NCBI RefSeq assembly: GCF_012489685.1 | Contig: NC_080041.1 | Location: 103,819,760 to 103,883,759, forward strand | Direction: 5' to 3' | Source: Lotus japonicus | Lineage: Eukaryota; Streptophyta; Magnoliopsida; Fabales; Fabaceae | DNA length: 64,000 nt | Shown: positions 36,654 to 48,200 of the stretch, piece after piece | Numbering within the stretch: the first letter of the stretch is position 1 | Layout of the letters: each line of letters begins with the position of its first letter | The notes under the pieces: model-generated | The model's database searches: none | Seen by the model: only the letters and a program-made list of their open reading frames with translations | Told to the model about the DNA's origin: nothing | Position numbers and translations under genes: made by a program

Positions 36654-36909
36654 CTTGGTAGAATAGATGTTTGTAAATTTAACAATAACTGCACTCCAAG
36701 AATTGTTCAACATTATTTCATAAGGTGTTACAAATTGGTATTATGATGTTAATTTGTAATGTGGCATCCAACTATATTAGTTAATTTGAACATCTGTTTT
36801 GGTCAAAACACTTGGCTTGATTGAGAGTCCACCAAACTCAGTTTCAAAAGACGTGTAGAAATAGAACATTGTCAAAACACGTAGACATGAGTATAGAACA
36901 TTTTCCTTT
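36654..36909. other. K3 3' flank
   Basis: AT-rich 3' UTR-like sequence. It ends where similarity to the NLR leader region begins, about 36910, so a duplication junction lies here. Confidence 0.5.
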
Positions 36910-37130
36910 TTAGGTACAGAAGTCAAATTTTTGGAGCTTAACCAGATCCATAGATGTCCATGACATGGAAGACAGAAGTCAAGTTCTCAGCCACTGATCC
37001 AGTTGCTGACATGAGGGGTTGAGGATGCTTCATTGAATTTTAATTTATATTTGAGAACAGCACACTTGTTAAATGAACAACAATACTTCATTGGATTTCT
37101 TTTGCTAACAGATGTCCGAACATTATTTAA
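36910..37130 (-). other. Orphan copy of the NLR 5' leader/promoter
   Basis: AGCTTAACCAGATCCATAGA, CCAGTTGCTGACATG and TTGAGAACAGC occur in the same order and spacing as at 18690-18900, which is the 5' region of the NLR. No NLR coding sequence follows to the left, where K3 lies. This is a relic of a second NLR-kinase head-to-head pair. Confidence 0.8.
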
Positions 37131-37157
37131 GGAGTTCTAGTTTCTTAAAATAAATAA

Positions 37158-37700
37158 GGCTTAATTGCAACTTTGGTCCCCGACGTTTACCAATGCCACG
37201 ATTTTGGTCCCCCACCTAATTTAATTACATGGATGGTCCCTGACGTTGTAGGTCGTGTGCAACGTTAGTCCTACCGTTTATTTCTTAATGGAGGAGGCTT
37301 ACGTGGACGTCCAGTTGGAGAGAGAAAGGAGGTATGAGGAGAGAGGGAAGCACGTGAGTATCACGTGACCCTTATCTGAACCCATTATACCCAAACCCCT
37401 GACCTCCCTGGAACGAAGAAGGTAACGCGATTTAGATCCCTAGGGTTTCAGATTTGGGTATAATGGGTTCATATAAGGTTCACGTGAGTTCACGTGATAC
37501 TCACGTGCTTCCCTCTCTCCTCATACCTCATTTCTCTCTCCAACTGGACGTCCACGTAAGCCTCCTCCATTAAGAAATAAACGGTAGGACTAACGTTGCA
37601 CGCAGCCTACAACGTCGGGGACCATCCATGTAATTAAATTAGGTGGGGGACCAAAATCGTGGCATTGGTAAACGTCGGGGACCAAAGTTGTAATTAAGCC
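37158..37700. mobile_element. Fold-back (long-TIR, MULE-like) element upstream of K4
   Basis: Two arms of about 245 bp form an almost perfect inverted repeat, from GGCTTAATTGCAACTTTGG to its complement CCAAAGTTGTAATTAAGCC. The 50-bp centre is unrelated to the arms. ACGTG words are frequent in the arms (CACGTGAGTATCACGTG). I found no clear target duplication. It may form a long hairpin RNA if transcribed. Confidence 0.85.
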
Positions 37701-39103
37701 TGGAATCATTTTATCTTTTTAATATATGCTTTGTTTTTACTAAATGTTTTCTAGTGTACTTTTTTGGTGCATGTGCATTAAGATTATAAAGTGTCAGCTA
37801 ACTCGGCCAAGTATGCGCTTAATATGAGCACCCGCGGTGATGGGATTAGTTGACTCACAAAAAATAATACTAATAATAACTCTGCCAAGTGCCAAGTTAT
37901 GTTGGTTATGTATCTTTTCAAGTGTGTGAACAACTTTTATGATTTAAAATTTTAAATGTACCTGTGGAAAAATAGCATTTAGGCGGTGGCAACATTTAAG
38001 TTGTGAAGGGAACATCTGGACTTGACTTTTAACCCACATATTCAGAACCGAACTTGATATGGAAATTGATAGCAAAAGGGCCACTACAATGCTGGAGGAG
38101 TAGACTACAGCATCAAAATAGAAGAAATTTTGAAGCCTTGTTTCTGCCAACTTCCTAAGGTTCCCAAAGGTATGAAATCTTATGTGTTATTCAATACTCA
38201 ATAGTAATCTCCTTATTCTCTCCTATCATCTCCATGTTTCCATTATTGTATCTGCTTTGTTTCTTTCAATTTGCATCTATTTTGACTTGGTTGTTTACCC
38301 TGTGTACCAATCTGGGGCCTCTCAACTGCAAAAGAATCAATCAACTAAACTAGTATGATTATTCTATGATGTTTATTTTTAGCTATGCATCACATCTTAG
38401 ATGGAGATTCACTTGTATATATGTATAATATGCCTTCAATTTGTCAATTATATAGATGAATTGCATCCCACTTTTATTGATATAGGTGAAATATAGGTAT
38501 GGGTCAAATTATCATCTCTTTCTTCAGTTGAACAAATTGTCTTAATTGTAACACACAAAACATGATTATGGAAATAAATAAGAAAACAAGATTTGAGACA
38601 GATAATTTCAATATTTTCACACAATTGCCGTATGAGATCCAAGAGTATAATATCAACACTTCTTTGTCTTTCCTTTATTTCCCAGTTTGAAAAGAAACAC
38701 AGATATATCAGATAAAAAACATGTGGATTTGAATCCATGTTCCAGAAAACCATAAAATGCAGTTATATAAGACTGAAAGGGGAATCTTGAAAATAAAGAA
38801 GATAAGGAAAGAGTAGTTTATCTTTGAGTACAATAAAACTATAATCAAATATATGATAGGGTACCATCTTAGTTTTAGGTTAGGCTTAACTATATACAGA
38901 AAAGCTTCGGGGTGAGGATTGTGCTATTCTTTACAAGAACTACTTTGCACATAGTTCAAGTGAATGTGGGATTTTAACAATTTCTAGTTATTGGTTTCCA
39001 ATGATGAGTGTTCACATGTATACTTATGTTCTTGATGCATTTCAGGTTCGCCAGCTGTGAAGAACTGAAGATTGAATGTTGAATTCTCTCTAAAATTGGA
39101 ATA
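37701..39103. promoter_or_regulatory. K4 upstream region, paralogous to the NLR-K2 spacer
   Basis: 37965-38150 (CCTGTGGAAAAATAGCATTTA, split by spacing, then GGGCCACTAC, GAAGCCTTGTTTCTGCC) matches 19180-20410 with the MULE removed. A leader donor (AAG|GTATGAAA near 38170) and a pre-ATG acceptor (TTTCAG near 39046) suggest a 5' UTR intron. No other gene is seen. Confidence 0.55.
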
Positions 39104-40411
39104 ATGTTTCTCAAGCATTTGTGTTTTTGCCGTTCAAAGCGTGTAAGTTCATCCCAGAGGAACTATCCAACAGTAATAGAAGAGCTATGCCCTCGATTTT
39201 CTCTGACTGATATTAGGAAATCAACCAATAACTTTGATGAAAATCAAATACTTGGACATGGAAACCTTTGTACAGTTTACAAAGGCTGTCTACAACAAAA
39301 AGGAACTACCGATAACACGGTTGCAATCAAGCGAATTTACGCGCATACTGACCGAGAAGTCAGAGAGTTCAAGAATGAAATAGAGATGCTCTGCCAACTT
39401 CGTCACCCTAATTTGGTCACTATAATCGGATTTTGCGACAGCAAAGATGAGAATATTATTTTGTATGAGTACATGGCCAATGGAGCTCTCCATGATCACC
39501 TATACGGTATTAAAAAAGAACCACTCTCATGGAAGATGAGGCTAAAGATATGCATAGGAGCAGCATGTGGATTACACTTCCTTCACTCCGGAGTCAAGCG
39601 CACCATCTTTCACCGTGACATACAACCTTACAAGATTTTACTGGATAACAATATGGTGCCAAAACTCGCAGACTTAAGGTTTTCCTTGCAGGGACCTTTG
39701 TTTAAGTCAAAGCCAAAACCAAAGTCCATATTAAATGATAACTTCCTAGGTATCTATTTTTTTTCATTCATTTTTTGTTGCAAAGTTGTTGAAAAGAATT
39801 TATGCAACATCCATCCTCTGCAGCCATATTCCCTGCAGTTCCTTGCAGCAAAATTTTTGACCCTTGATTCTGATATTAAATGGTTCAGATTAATTAGTAA
39901 AATTTGAATTGACTTGTCATTTTGCTGCTGCAGAGGCTGTAGCTGCATCAAAGGATCTGAATTCGATTTTAAGACATTAGTGCAACTAATAATGCCTTCT
40001 CTTACAGGTACACATGGTTATGTGGCCCCTGAGATTTTACAAAACAATGCAGTAACAGATAGGTGTGACGTTTACTCCTTTGGTGTTGTTCTGCTAGAAG
40101 TGGTATGCAGGAAAAAGCTAGAAATTGTTAAGAGACAGAGGCAACCTGTGGAGGAGAACATTGATTCGGATATCGAAGGAAAGATTGCAGAAGAGTGTTG
40201 GAAGGTTTATGTGGATGTTACAGAAAGATGCTTGAGGCATGATCCAAATGAGAGACCTTCAATGGGTGAAGTAGAGGTGCAACTTGAGCTTGCATTGTCA
40301 CTGCAGGTAGAAGCAGATAGCAGATACACCAATGGAGATCCTTACACTCTATCATCTAAAACCATTATTGATCCTCCACCAGAAAGAGGCACCAGTTTTG
40401 GCCAAAAATAA
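39104..40411 (+). CDS. Kinase copy K4, RLCK-type, probably catalytically impaired
   Basis: Exons 39104-39749 and 40008-40411 (phase 1) give 349 aa, with no transmembrane helix. The N-terminus [12 protein letters not shown] has two Cys that could be acylated (inference). Glycine loop: [11 protein letters not shown], weakened. The beta-3 lysine (VAIKRI) is present. The catalytic loop is [11 protein letters not shown] is kept, but the following Lys and Asn are Gln and Lys. DFG reads DLR, so the second metal ligand position keeps Asp but not the Gly. The activation segment [11 protein letters not shown] is normal. It is the K copy nearest to active among the open frames. It is paralogous to K2 and shares its upstream region. 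Activity needs testing. Confidence 0.88.
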
Positions 40412-40578
40412 GCTTGATGGAATCCCTGGATATAAGACTAATTCTTGTGCAGTATTTTTACTTTTCTATTTTGTATTGTGCATAAGTATATCAATATTAT
40501 ATAAGGATATTAGACTTGTTAGAGAATGATGACATATTATTAAATATAAGTATAAAATATATATTCCTTTTGTTACAA

Positions 40579-40605
40579 CTAGGATTGTACCCGTGCGATG
40601 CACGG
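40579..40605 (-). mobile_element. Helitron 3' terminus (second element, other end not found)
   Basis: On the minus strand a hairpin CCGTGC-ATC-GCACGG (40605-40591) lies 8 bases before CCTAG, ending at 40579 next to host A/T (ACAA|CTAG on plus). The same hairpin type ends the Helitron at 7233. I could not locate a matching TC end to the right, so its length is unknown. Confidence 0.6.
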
Positions 40606-41463
40606 AGTAGCAATTTTACAATTATTATTTATTATGATTAATTATTCAATTAACGGATGGATATGGTTATTATGGACAGTAAAAGTTCTCACAACCAATT
40701 ATTAAAAGACAGTGTATTAATAGTAACTTAAATGCGATACATCTACTTAAGCTAGAACAACCCGTGTCAGTTGATTCACACTCTTTAACACTAATTTAAA
40801 TGTAGAACAATCATTTTACTATTTATATATTATTAGAGAGATTTTCTTTTATGAGGATAGTCAAACAAAACATGGTCATTAGATCAAATAATGAATGATT
40901 GCGATTGAAATGTATTTGTTTTTTGGTACATTGAAAAGATAAATTACACCCTTCAAGAATTAAACAATGTACCTCTCTCACCAAAATCATATGTCCCTTT
41001 TAACACTTGAGCTATCATTCACGAACCGATTAAAATGTATTTGATGGTCATCCTATTTTTGTATCATAATTTAAAATTTAAATATTACCACACGTTTTGC
41101 AAAAATGAGGACGTATTACACAATTTTTTCCAGGGAGGGACTTATATCATATGGCGAGACAAAGACAGAGACCAATTTGAGGATTAAACCTATTTTATAT
41201 AAGCATAAGAAATATTTTAAATTGTATAACTCGTAAAAAGTGGGTGAGTGGGTCATGTGTTTAATAAAAAAACAGAAAAAGAAGGGCTGATATCAGTGTT
41301 ATTAAACTCGGCCTGGTGATAGACTCGTTCAGGGCACTGGGCTAATGGGTTAATGGTCTGACCACTTGGTCACTGGTTGAACCGCTTGACTCGGTTTACA
41401 TTAAAAACTTCATAATGCATTTAATATTTTATCTTGTCAATTATTTATTAATAATTATATTTT
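40606..41463. other. Intergenic, probably Helitron interior
   Basis: AT-rich sequence with no gene. It probably belongs to the minus-oriented Helitron that ends at 40579. Confidence 0.3.
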
Positions 41464-42490
41464 GGGTTAAAAACTATAACCGTCCCTGAACTTTGAGCGA
41501 GATTTGAAAACCGTCCCTCGTCGGAAAATTATCTGAAAACCATCCTCGGACTTTCAAAAACAAATTGGACACGTCCCTCCGGCCACCATAGCTTCGGCAA
41601 GCCGCTTATGTGGCATTCCACGTCAATTAATGAGATGACGTGTATTTTTTTAATGATTAAAAAACAAAAATATTAATAAAAACAAAATCTCCTTAATCCC
41701 TAACCTATATCCTCAAATACCATCTTCTTCTCATGTGCGTGTTTCTTATCATCTTCTCTTGTTAGTGTTTCTCATCTTGTTCTTATGTTCTTATTCCTTC
41801 TTCTCATTCCTTTACTGTAATTGCTCAAATCCTTCCCCTTTTTCCTGCGTTCTGTTCTTCTCCTTCCTCTTCGCGTTTATCTTTTCTTCTTCTTCTTTCC
41901 TTCTCCCTCTTTTTTCCTGCGCTCTGGTCCTGTTCGTGTTCCTATCTTCTTTTTCTTCTTCTTCTTCTTGGGTTTTGGGTTTTTTGCTTTGCTTCTTTGA
42001 TCTGAAGAGGTTTAGGGTGGTGGGAGTAAAGGTGGTCGGTTTCTGCTCTAGTGGTGGGTATGAGTTTCTGGGTTGGTGATGTTGGGGGTGGTGGGTTTGT
42101 GTTGTGGTGTGTGGGTGTGGTGGTTGTGGGTATGGGTTTCTGGGTTGGTGAGAAGGGGGTGGTGGGTTTGATTGTTGTCTTAGAGTTAATTAGAGATTTA
42201 GGGAATCAAAGGGGGTTTAGGGTTAATTTAGGGTTTAGGGGGCTTAATTTAGGGTAATTGGGTTAAATAAAAAATTTAGGATTTTTTTAATTTTAAATAA
42301 TAAAAAAAATTACACATAGGCTCATTAATTGATGTGGAATGCCACATAAGCGGCTTGTCGGAGCTATGGTGGTCAGAGGGACGGGTCCAATTTGTTTTTG
42401 AAAGTCAGAGGATGGTTTTCAGATAATTTTCCGGCGCGGGACGGTTTTCAAATCTCGATCAAGTTCAGGGACGGTTATAATTTTTATCCC
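41464..42490. mobile_element. Long-TIR MULE-type element
   Basis: 1027 bp with arms of about 170 bp (GGGTTAAAAACTATAACCG and, inverted, GGGATAAAAATTATAACCG). The flanks are TTATATTTT (41455-41463) and TTCTATTTT (42491-42499), a 9-bp duplication with one mismatch. The interior is T/C-rich and then GGT-rich, with short ORFs of biased composition (41735-42257), not a credible gene. Confidence 0.85.
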
Positions 42491-44978
42491 TTCTATTTTT
42501 AATATCTCTCGTATTTGTATATATATATATTTTTTTGGTAAATGTATTTGTATATATTTATACGTTAGGATTAGAATGGAAGAAATAAGATTATTAAAAA
42601 AACATTAGCAGCTGTTAGCATGTTAAGAAACAGACTTTATTAAAAAAAAAAAAACCGGTAGCCTAGTACGTAGCAGCAAAGCATTAAGTAGAGAAAGAGT
42701 AAAATGTGTCAAAAGAAGATCTGTACAGCAAGCAATAGGTGTAAAAACGTTTTCTTCTTAACAATAGGTCCTTATCTTTTTAAAATTTCCATCTAAAACC
42801 CAAAATCCTCTCTCCAAGAGAGAGAAAAAGGAAAAACCTAATATTGTTGTTGAATAGTCCAGTGAGGGAAATTGGAAGAATGCTTCAACAATGGCGATCT
42901 TCAGGTTCTCAACGCAATAGTCAACAACGGCAAGGCGAACAACATAACACCTACCTTCTTCCCATTACGCATCACCCTCTTTCCGTTGCCCTCTCTTCCT
43001 CGCTTCTCCACCGTTGAAGCTCTCTCAGTCCGCCCCAACGCCGTCGTTTATGCGCCTACGCCGATTTGGGGATTTCGATGGCAATTGGCAAGCACTGGAG
43101 AATCCGAGAATGGAGATGGTACCTCTATTGGCTATTGCGCTGTTGTCCCTGTTTTGCTTCTACAGTTCTACTCTCTTTTTCCTCTACCCTGTTTTCTCTT
43201 CTACGCTGTCCCTGGCAAGCACTGCGCTTCTCCTTTGCTTCTTCCCTTTGCTCTTTTGCGTTTCTGCTTTACTCTTCTTCTTCTTCTTCAGTTTTTTGTT
43301 GTTGAGAAATTCCAGAAACCCAGGGGTGGCTAAGCAGGGTGAAGTCACCCATGTGCCTCAATTGTCCACCCATATTTGCCATTGTGAGGGGTAGCTGAAA
43401 GAGAGTTAACTGAAATTAGTGGGGACTGGATGAGCAAAGAACGTAAAAGCAAAGCCACAACAAAGGGATCAATTTATAAGCAAATTTTTTTGGCCTGCAT
43501 CAAATCAAATGAAATCAACAAAGCTGTAAAGGAAGGTTGAGGGGAGGTAGGGTGTAGGCACACAACCTGTAAAGCAGAAAAACCAACTGGTTTTGGGAGC
43601 TTCAAGGTACCTACGAAGCATGACCCACGCAGCTATAGAAAAGAAGGCTGATAACGAGATGGAGGAGGAAGGCTGCTAAAGAAAGGACGATCCAGCTGTG
43701 ACTATAGCAGATAGGATGCATGATAGGTGTTGTCCATGAACAGTGCAGTCAACACTTTAAATTAAAGTTTGTAGATAAGGCCCATTAGTTTACCTAGACC
43801 CAAAAGCAACGAAATGAGAAAAAAAAAATGGTGCACTATGAACAGTGAAATTGCACCTTGCATTTTAAGTTAGTAGATTATAGGGCATCAAAATTAAAGT
43901 TATATTTAGTACTGGTGAGCATGAGTCATGTATGTACTCTTTCAAATTATGCCTATGGTGCTGTGAACAACTTGTCAGTTGACATGGTGAATTTGGAACA
44001 ATGACAAACTATCCTTTGTAATTCATGAAATACTGAGCTTCTTATGAACTAAAGTTTCACATGCTGGCTTTCAAAGGATCCCTCCCAGGTTATAAATTAG
44101 TATGCCAGTTGCATCACGACCTTCAATATTGCGGAAAATTGCAAACAAATATGCAGCTGATGCAGTCACAATCGCGGTCACGATATGGACGATTTTAGAT
44201 GCTGGAAATTACTTTTTACCAAAGCAAGTTTGAATTAATTAACAGTAACATACATATAGATTTTTGTACAGGCACTACTTACTACCTCCAATCTCTTGTA
44301 ATTGTGATTTCAGAAACGAGGAATTTTACTACTGTTTCACTGAGATTTTATTCATTTAAATAGCACAACCATAACTCCTAAAGTCATTTATCCAATTTAT
44401 TTCTGTGTACCAAAAAAATATCCAATTTATATCTGCAACACGTGGAGAGTATTCAAAGTCAAACGTTCTGAATCGGGGAAACAAGTAAATGAAACAAAAA
44501 GGCGGTGGGTGATGAGAAAACATCTTATCTTATTCAACTCTCACAAAGGGCACTGCCACTGGAGGGGTTGTATTTGTTCCTGCCTTCATCTTCAGGTTCT
44601 TCTTTTTTCTAAGGTACTCTATTATTTATTTTTCATATTAAATTAATATAAAGTTCAGTTTAATATATTGTTTGTGCTCATATAGTAATCATAGGGATAT
44701 TCATAGTATATTTAGATCAGTTGTGCAGAATCAATTATGACACCCAAAAACTACTCGCATGAACTTCTGTCTAGCTGGAATTGATTTTGGCTTAGGAATC
44801 AGTTGTATAGGGATTTTCAGACATGCTATATCAGTTATTTAGGATATGATAAGTTTCTAAACTGTGTCCATGTTCATGATTCCACATTAGGTTAGCCATG
44901 AAGACTCAAGACAAGTTCATTAGCTGAATTTTCATGGTTACTGACAAGTGACAACCAAACATAAATCAAACGGGAACA
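42491..44978. other. Intergenic; low-complexity ORFs and K5 upstream region
   Basis: Open frames at 42872-43394 are T/C-rich (many Leu/Phe/Ser) and match no family I know; they may be a decayed gene fragment. Near 44090-44205 there is a degenerate copy of the CAG...TTTTAAATTGCAG-type MITE seen at 3834 and 6760. From 44450 the sequence is K5's 5' flank, similar to that of K3, with TCTTCAGGTTCTT near 44590. Confidence 0.4.
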
Positions 44979-46231
44979 ATGCTTCTCAGACATATGGGAT
45001 CCTGTTTTTCAAGTCAAAACAGTTCCTCTAAAAAGCAGTACTCTCGAACAGTGATAGAAGAGTTATACCCTCAATTTTCTCTGGCTGATCTCAGAAAAGC
45101 AACCAACAACTTTGATGAGAACCGAATCATAGGAAGAGGAGCCTTCGGAGACGTGTACGAAGGTTTTCTAAAACATGATGCTGAAACTGATTATACAGTT
45201 GCATTGAAGCGCATGTATAGAAAATCACGGCAAGGGATCACTGAGTTCAAGAATGAGGTTTTGTTGTTGTGTCAGCTTCATCACCCTAATTTGGTCTCTC
45301 TTATAGGATTCTATGAGGACAAAAATGAGACAATTATTTTGTACGAGTACATGCCTAATGGATCTCTCCATAATCATTTATATGGCAAGCATATGGAACC
45401 ATTGCCATGGAAGAAAAGGCTAGAAATATGCATAGGAGTAGCTCATGGACTGCACTACCTTCACACAGGAGCTAAGCGCACCATCTTTCACCAAAATCTC
45501 AACCTCAGTACTATTCTTTTGGATATAAATATGGTGCCAAAACTCACCGGATTCGGGCTTTCTATATTGGGACCACGTTTAGGTAACTTAATACTAAGAG
45601 TTATATGAGTTATACATTCTATCCATCTTATTTTGAAGAACTTCTCAAGTTAGCACAAGTGTTTATACATACATATAAGCTCTTTTAAATTTAATTCTGT
45701 AAGTTCCTCTTGTGAATAAGAACTTATGTGGGTTTGATTAAGTTGTTTTCCCGATCACATACAGGTACATCTGGTTACAATGCCATAAACAATGCATTCA
45801 CAGTTGATTATGATGTTTATTCCTTTGGTGTGATTCTACTATTAGTGGTATGCACAAAGGACAAGAAAACAATTTTTGACAAGTTTAACAGATTGGAGAG
45901 CCAAGATTCAGGGGAGAGCAAAAGAGCAGATTCAGAGAAGTTTATCAATGTCACGCCAGGTACCATGGATATATATGACTTGGTGCATAGGTTCCCTGTT
46001 GAGGAGATGATTGATCCAGTTCTCGTGGGAAATATTTCACAAGCGTGTTGGGAAGTATTTATAAACATTGCAGAAAGATGCTTGAAGCAGGAACCGACTG
46101 AGCGACCAACGATGGGTGAAGTAGAGGTGGAACTTGAGCATTCTCTAGCAAAGCAGGAGGAAGCAGATGCCAGCAAGACTAGTGATTATATCTTACATTC
46201 CTCAACCATTTTCAATGATGAGCTAGAGTAG
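44979..46231 (+). CDS. Kinase copy K5, RLCK-type pseudokinase, open frame
   Basis: Exons 44979-45582 and 45765-46231 (phase 1) give 356 aa. The ATP-binding lobe looks sound: glycine loop GRGAFGDVYEG, lysine in VALKRM, FKNEVLLLCQLHHPN. The catalytic lobe is not: the catalytic loop reads HQNLNLST (Asp and Lys lost), DFG reads GFG, and the APE region is replaced (GTSGYNAINNAF). It also has a longer insert after VVCTKDKK (about residues 250-285) than its neighbours. This combination suggests nucleotide binding without catalysis (inference). An internally deleted sister copy lies at 49765-50430. Confidence 0.9.
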
Positions 46232-48200
46232 GAGTGCCAATTTTAGTTTAGAATAATAACCTCTTGCTTTGTTACAATGGCAATAGATTACTAAGGAACA
46301 GAATGGAACACCACTGGAATAGCCTAACCCTATACTCTCACTTGATGGAATGACAATCCTTTTATTTGTCTACAGTCTACACCATTGTCCATTGGAATCT
46401 TGTTTTGTTTGTTTTTGTTGACATAAAATGTGATGATCTGTTTTATAAATTCAACTAACAATACTGTCATGAGCTAGCAGCCTAGCACAATACTTCCATC
46501 CCAAGAACAAATAGACCCCCATGGATCTGACTCATCTGAGGACTTCTGAATCAATTACAAGGAGAGATATTCGTAAATAACCCAAACTAACTAGAAGGGA
46601 ATGAGAATGAATACATCTAGAATTTGAAAGAGGGGATTACACAATATATTGGAGTCTATAACTGTAAAGTAAACAGAAAAAGTAAAACAACAGAACATGG
46701 AGGAAACAAGAGAAATTATGAAATTAATGTGGGTTAGTTGTGAACTTTTCTGTGTGTATGCTATAGAACTTCTTATCAATGCATCAGTGACGATGTCTCA
46801 TTGGGAAGGGATATGGTTTTGTTGGGTCTAATGTAAAGGACAAGTCAAAACTATTGAAGCTTCTTCCATGGAAGAAGATACCAGTACCTAAGAATATTGA
46901 TAACTTGAATATACTAGGTAATTGGGGATGATAAAACAGCTCTTGCTATCAGCGAAAGATGGACTTGTTAGAACTTGTTAAAGTTTGCCAAGAAGTTGAT
47001 GTTCTTCAAAATGTAGTAGATAAAGATAGTAATTATGAGGAAGATGGTGCAGGGGAAAAGCTAGCATAGCAGAGCAGAGCAGAATGAAAGATTGAGTCAA
47101 ATATTTGTTGTTGAGGATTATACAAGGAGGATTTGTTGAGAGACATTAAAGCATAAGTTGATGATTAATGGTGACAATTTCCCAATATAAAGATGACTTG
47201 CCCCCAGCAGATGCCACATTCTTTCCTCCCCTCTTCTATTTTACTAGTGAGTGTAATTATGATGTGGGAAATGCTACCAGAGATTTGCATTTCAAATTAA
47301 AACTCATGAAATTTCCAATATATCAATTTTTATATTTATTTAAAATTAGTTATTATGTGATTAAGCTACTACAACATAACACAATACACTTTTAAAATGT
47401 ATATAAAATGAAAAAATATTATCATAAATTTATTATATTAAAAAATTTATAAAATAAAGAATTTAGATATTCAATTATTAGAGTTGGGGACATATGGGTT
47501 GGGAGATGGAGATCCAAGGTTCAAACCTTGAATGGAGTCATTTATATTTCTGGGAAGAACCTAATATGCACCATTTTTAGGTGGTGTAATTTTACACCAC
47601 CTACTTTGACCGGGTATAGCAGGTCAACACATTATTTTTTTTAAGATGTGTTGACATGTTATAGCAGGTTAAAAAAAATGGTCTAAAATTAGACCACTCT
47701 AAAAGTGGTCCACATTAGGGGTCACCATATTTCTATTTCTCGTGTTCTGATGTACCAAAAAAAAAGAATTCAAGTGCTTCATGAACAAAAAAGACAAATA
47801 AGGAACGTGCGCAGTCAAGTTCTCCAAAGTCCACACATCATTGAGGAAAACATGGAGGGGTTTTGGTCTGCGAGGTGTTGAACTCTCTGCAATCTCACCA
47901 GGTGAATTTGCATCCTAGTATCTTCAGGTACGCTTTGGCCACTTCCATCATCAATTTAGTGAATTTGCATCCTAGTATTAAATTGTTTGTTTCAATTTAA
48001 TAGTAATAACACCCTTGACAAAGGTGACTTGAGTTTGATATTAATTTTGGCGTTGACTCTAGTCCAAAAGGTAAGGCATTCACTTTGATGATGATGTATT
48101 ATCAGATATAAGTTAGCTGAGATTAATTATTGAAGAAAAGTGAAGCAAGCATAGGCAATTAGGCATATATAGCTGAATCTTTGTGTTTCAAATTGGAAGA
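46232..48200. other. K5-K6 spacer
   Basis: Holds K5's 3' UTR. An unrecognised segment at 46800-47160 has no long frame. 47255-47460 is duplicated upstream of K7 (53906-54060). A SINE-like piece with box-B-like GGTTCAAACCTTG near 47518, and a MITE-like inverted repeat (GGTGGTGTAATTTTACACCACC split around 47590-47612) at 47575-47740, are present here but absent from the K7 flank. The K6 leader donor is near 47928. Confidence 0.5.

Noticed and set aside
39104..40411. Calling K4 certainly inactive
   Set aside because: HRD and the Asp of DFG (as DLR) are kept, so residual activity cannot be excluded.
41735..42257. Hydrophobic and Gly/Val-rich open frames
   Set aside because: Simple-sequence composition within a MULE-type element; no start context or homology.
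42872..43394. Overlapping frames of 126-153 aa
   Set aside because: Strong Leu/Phe/Ser bias from T/C-rich DNA; no family recognised. Kept only as a note in the intergenic entry.
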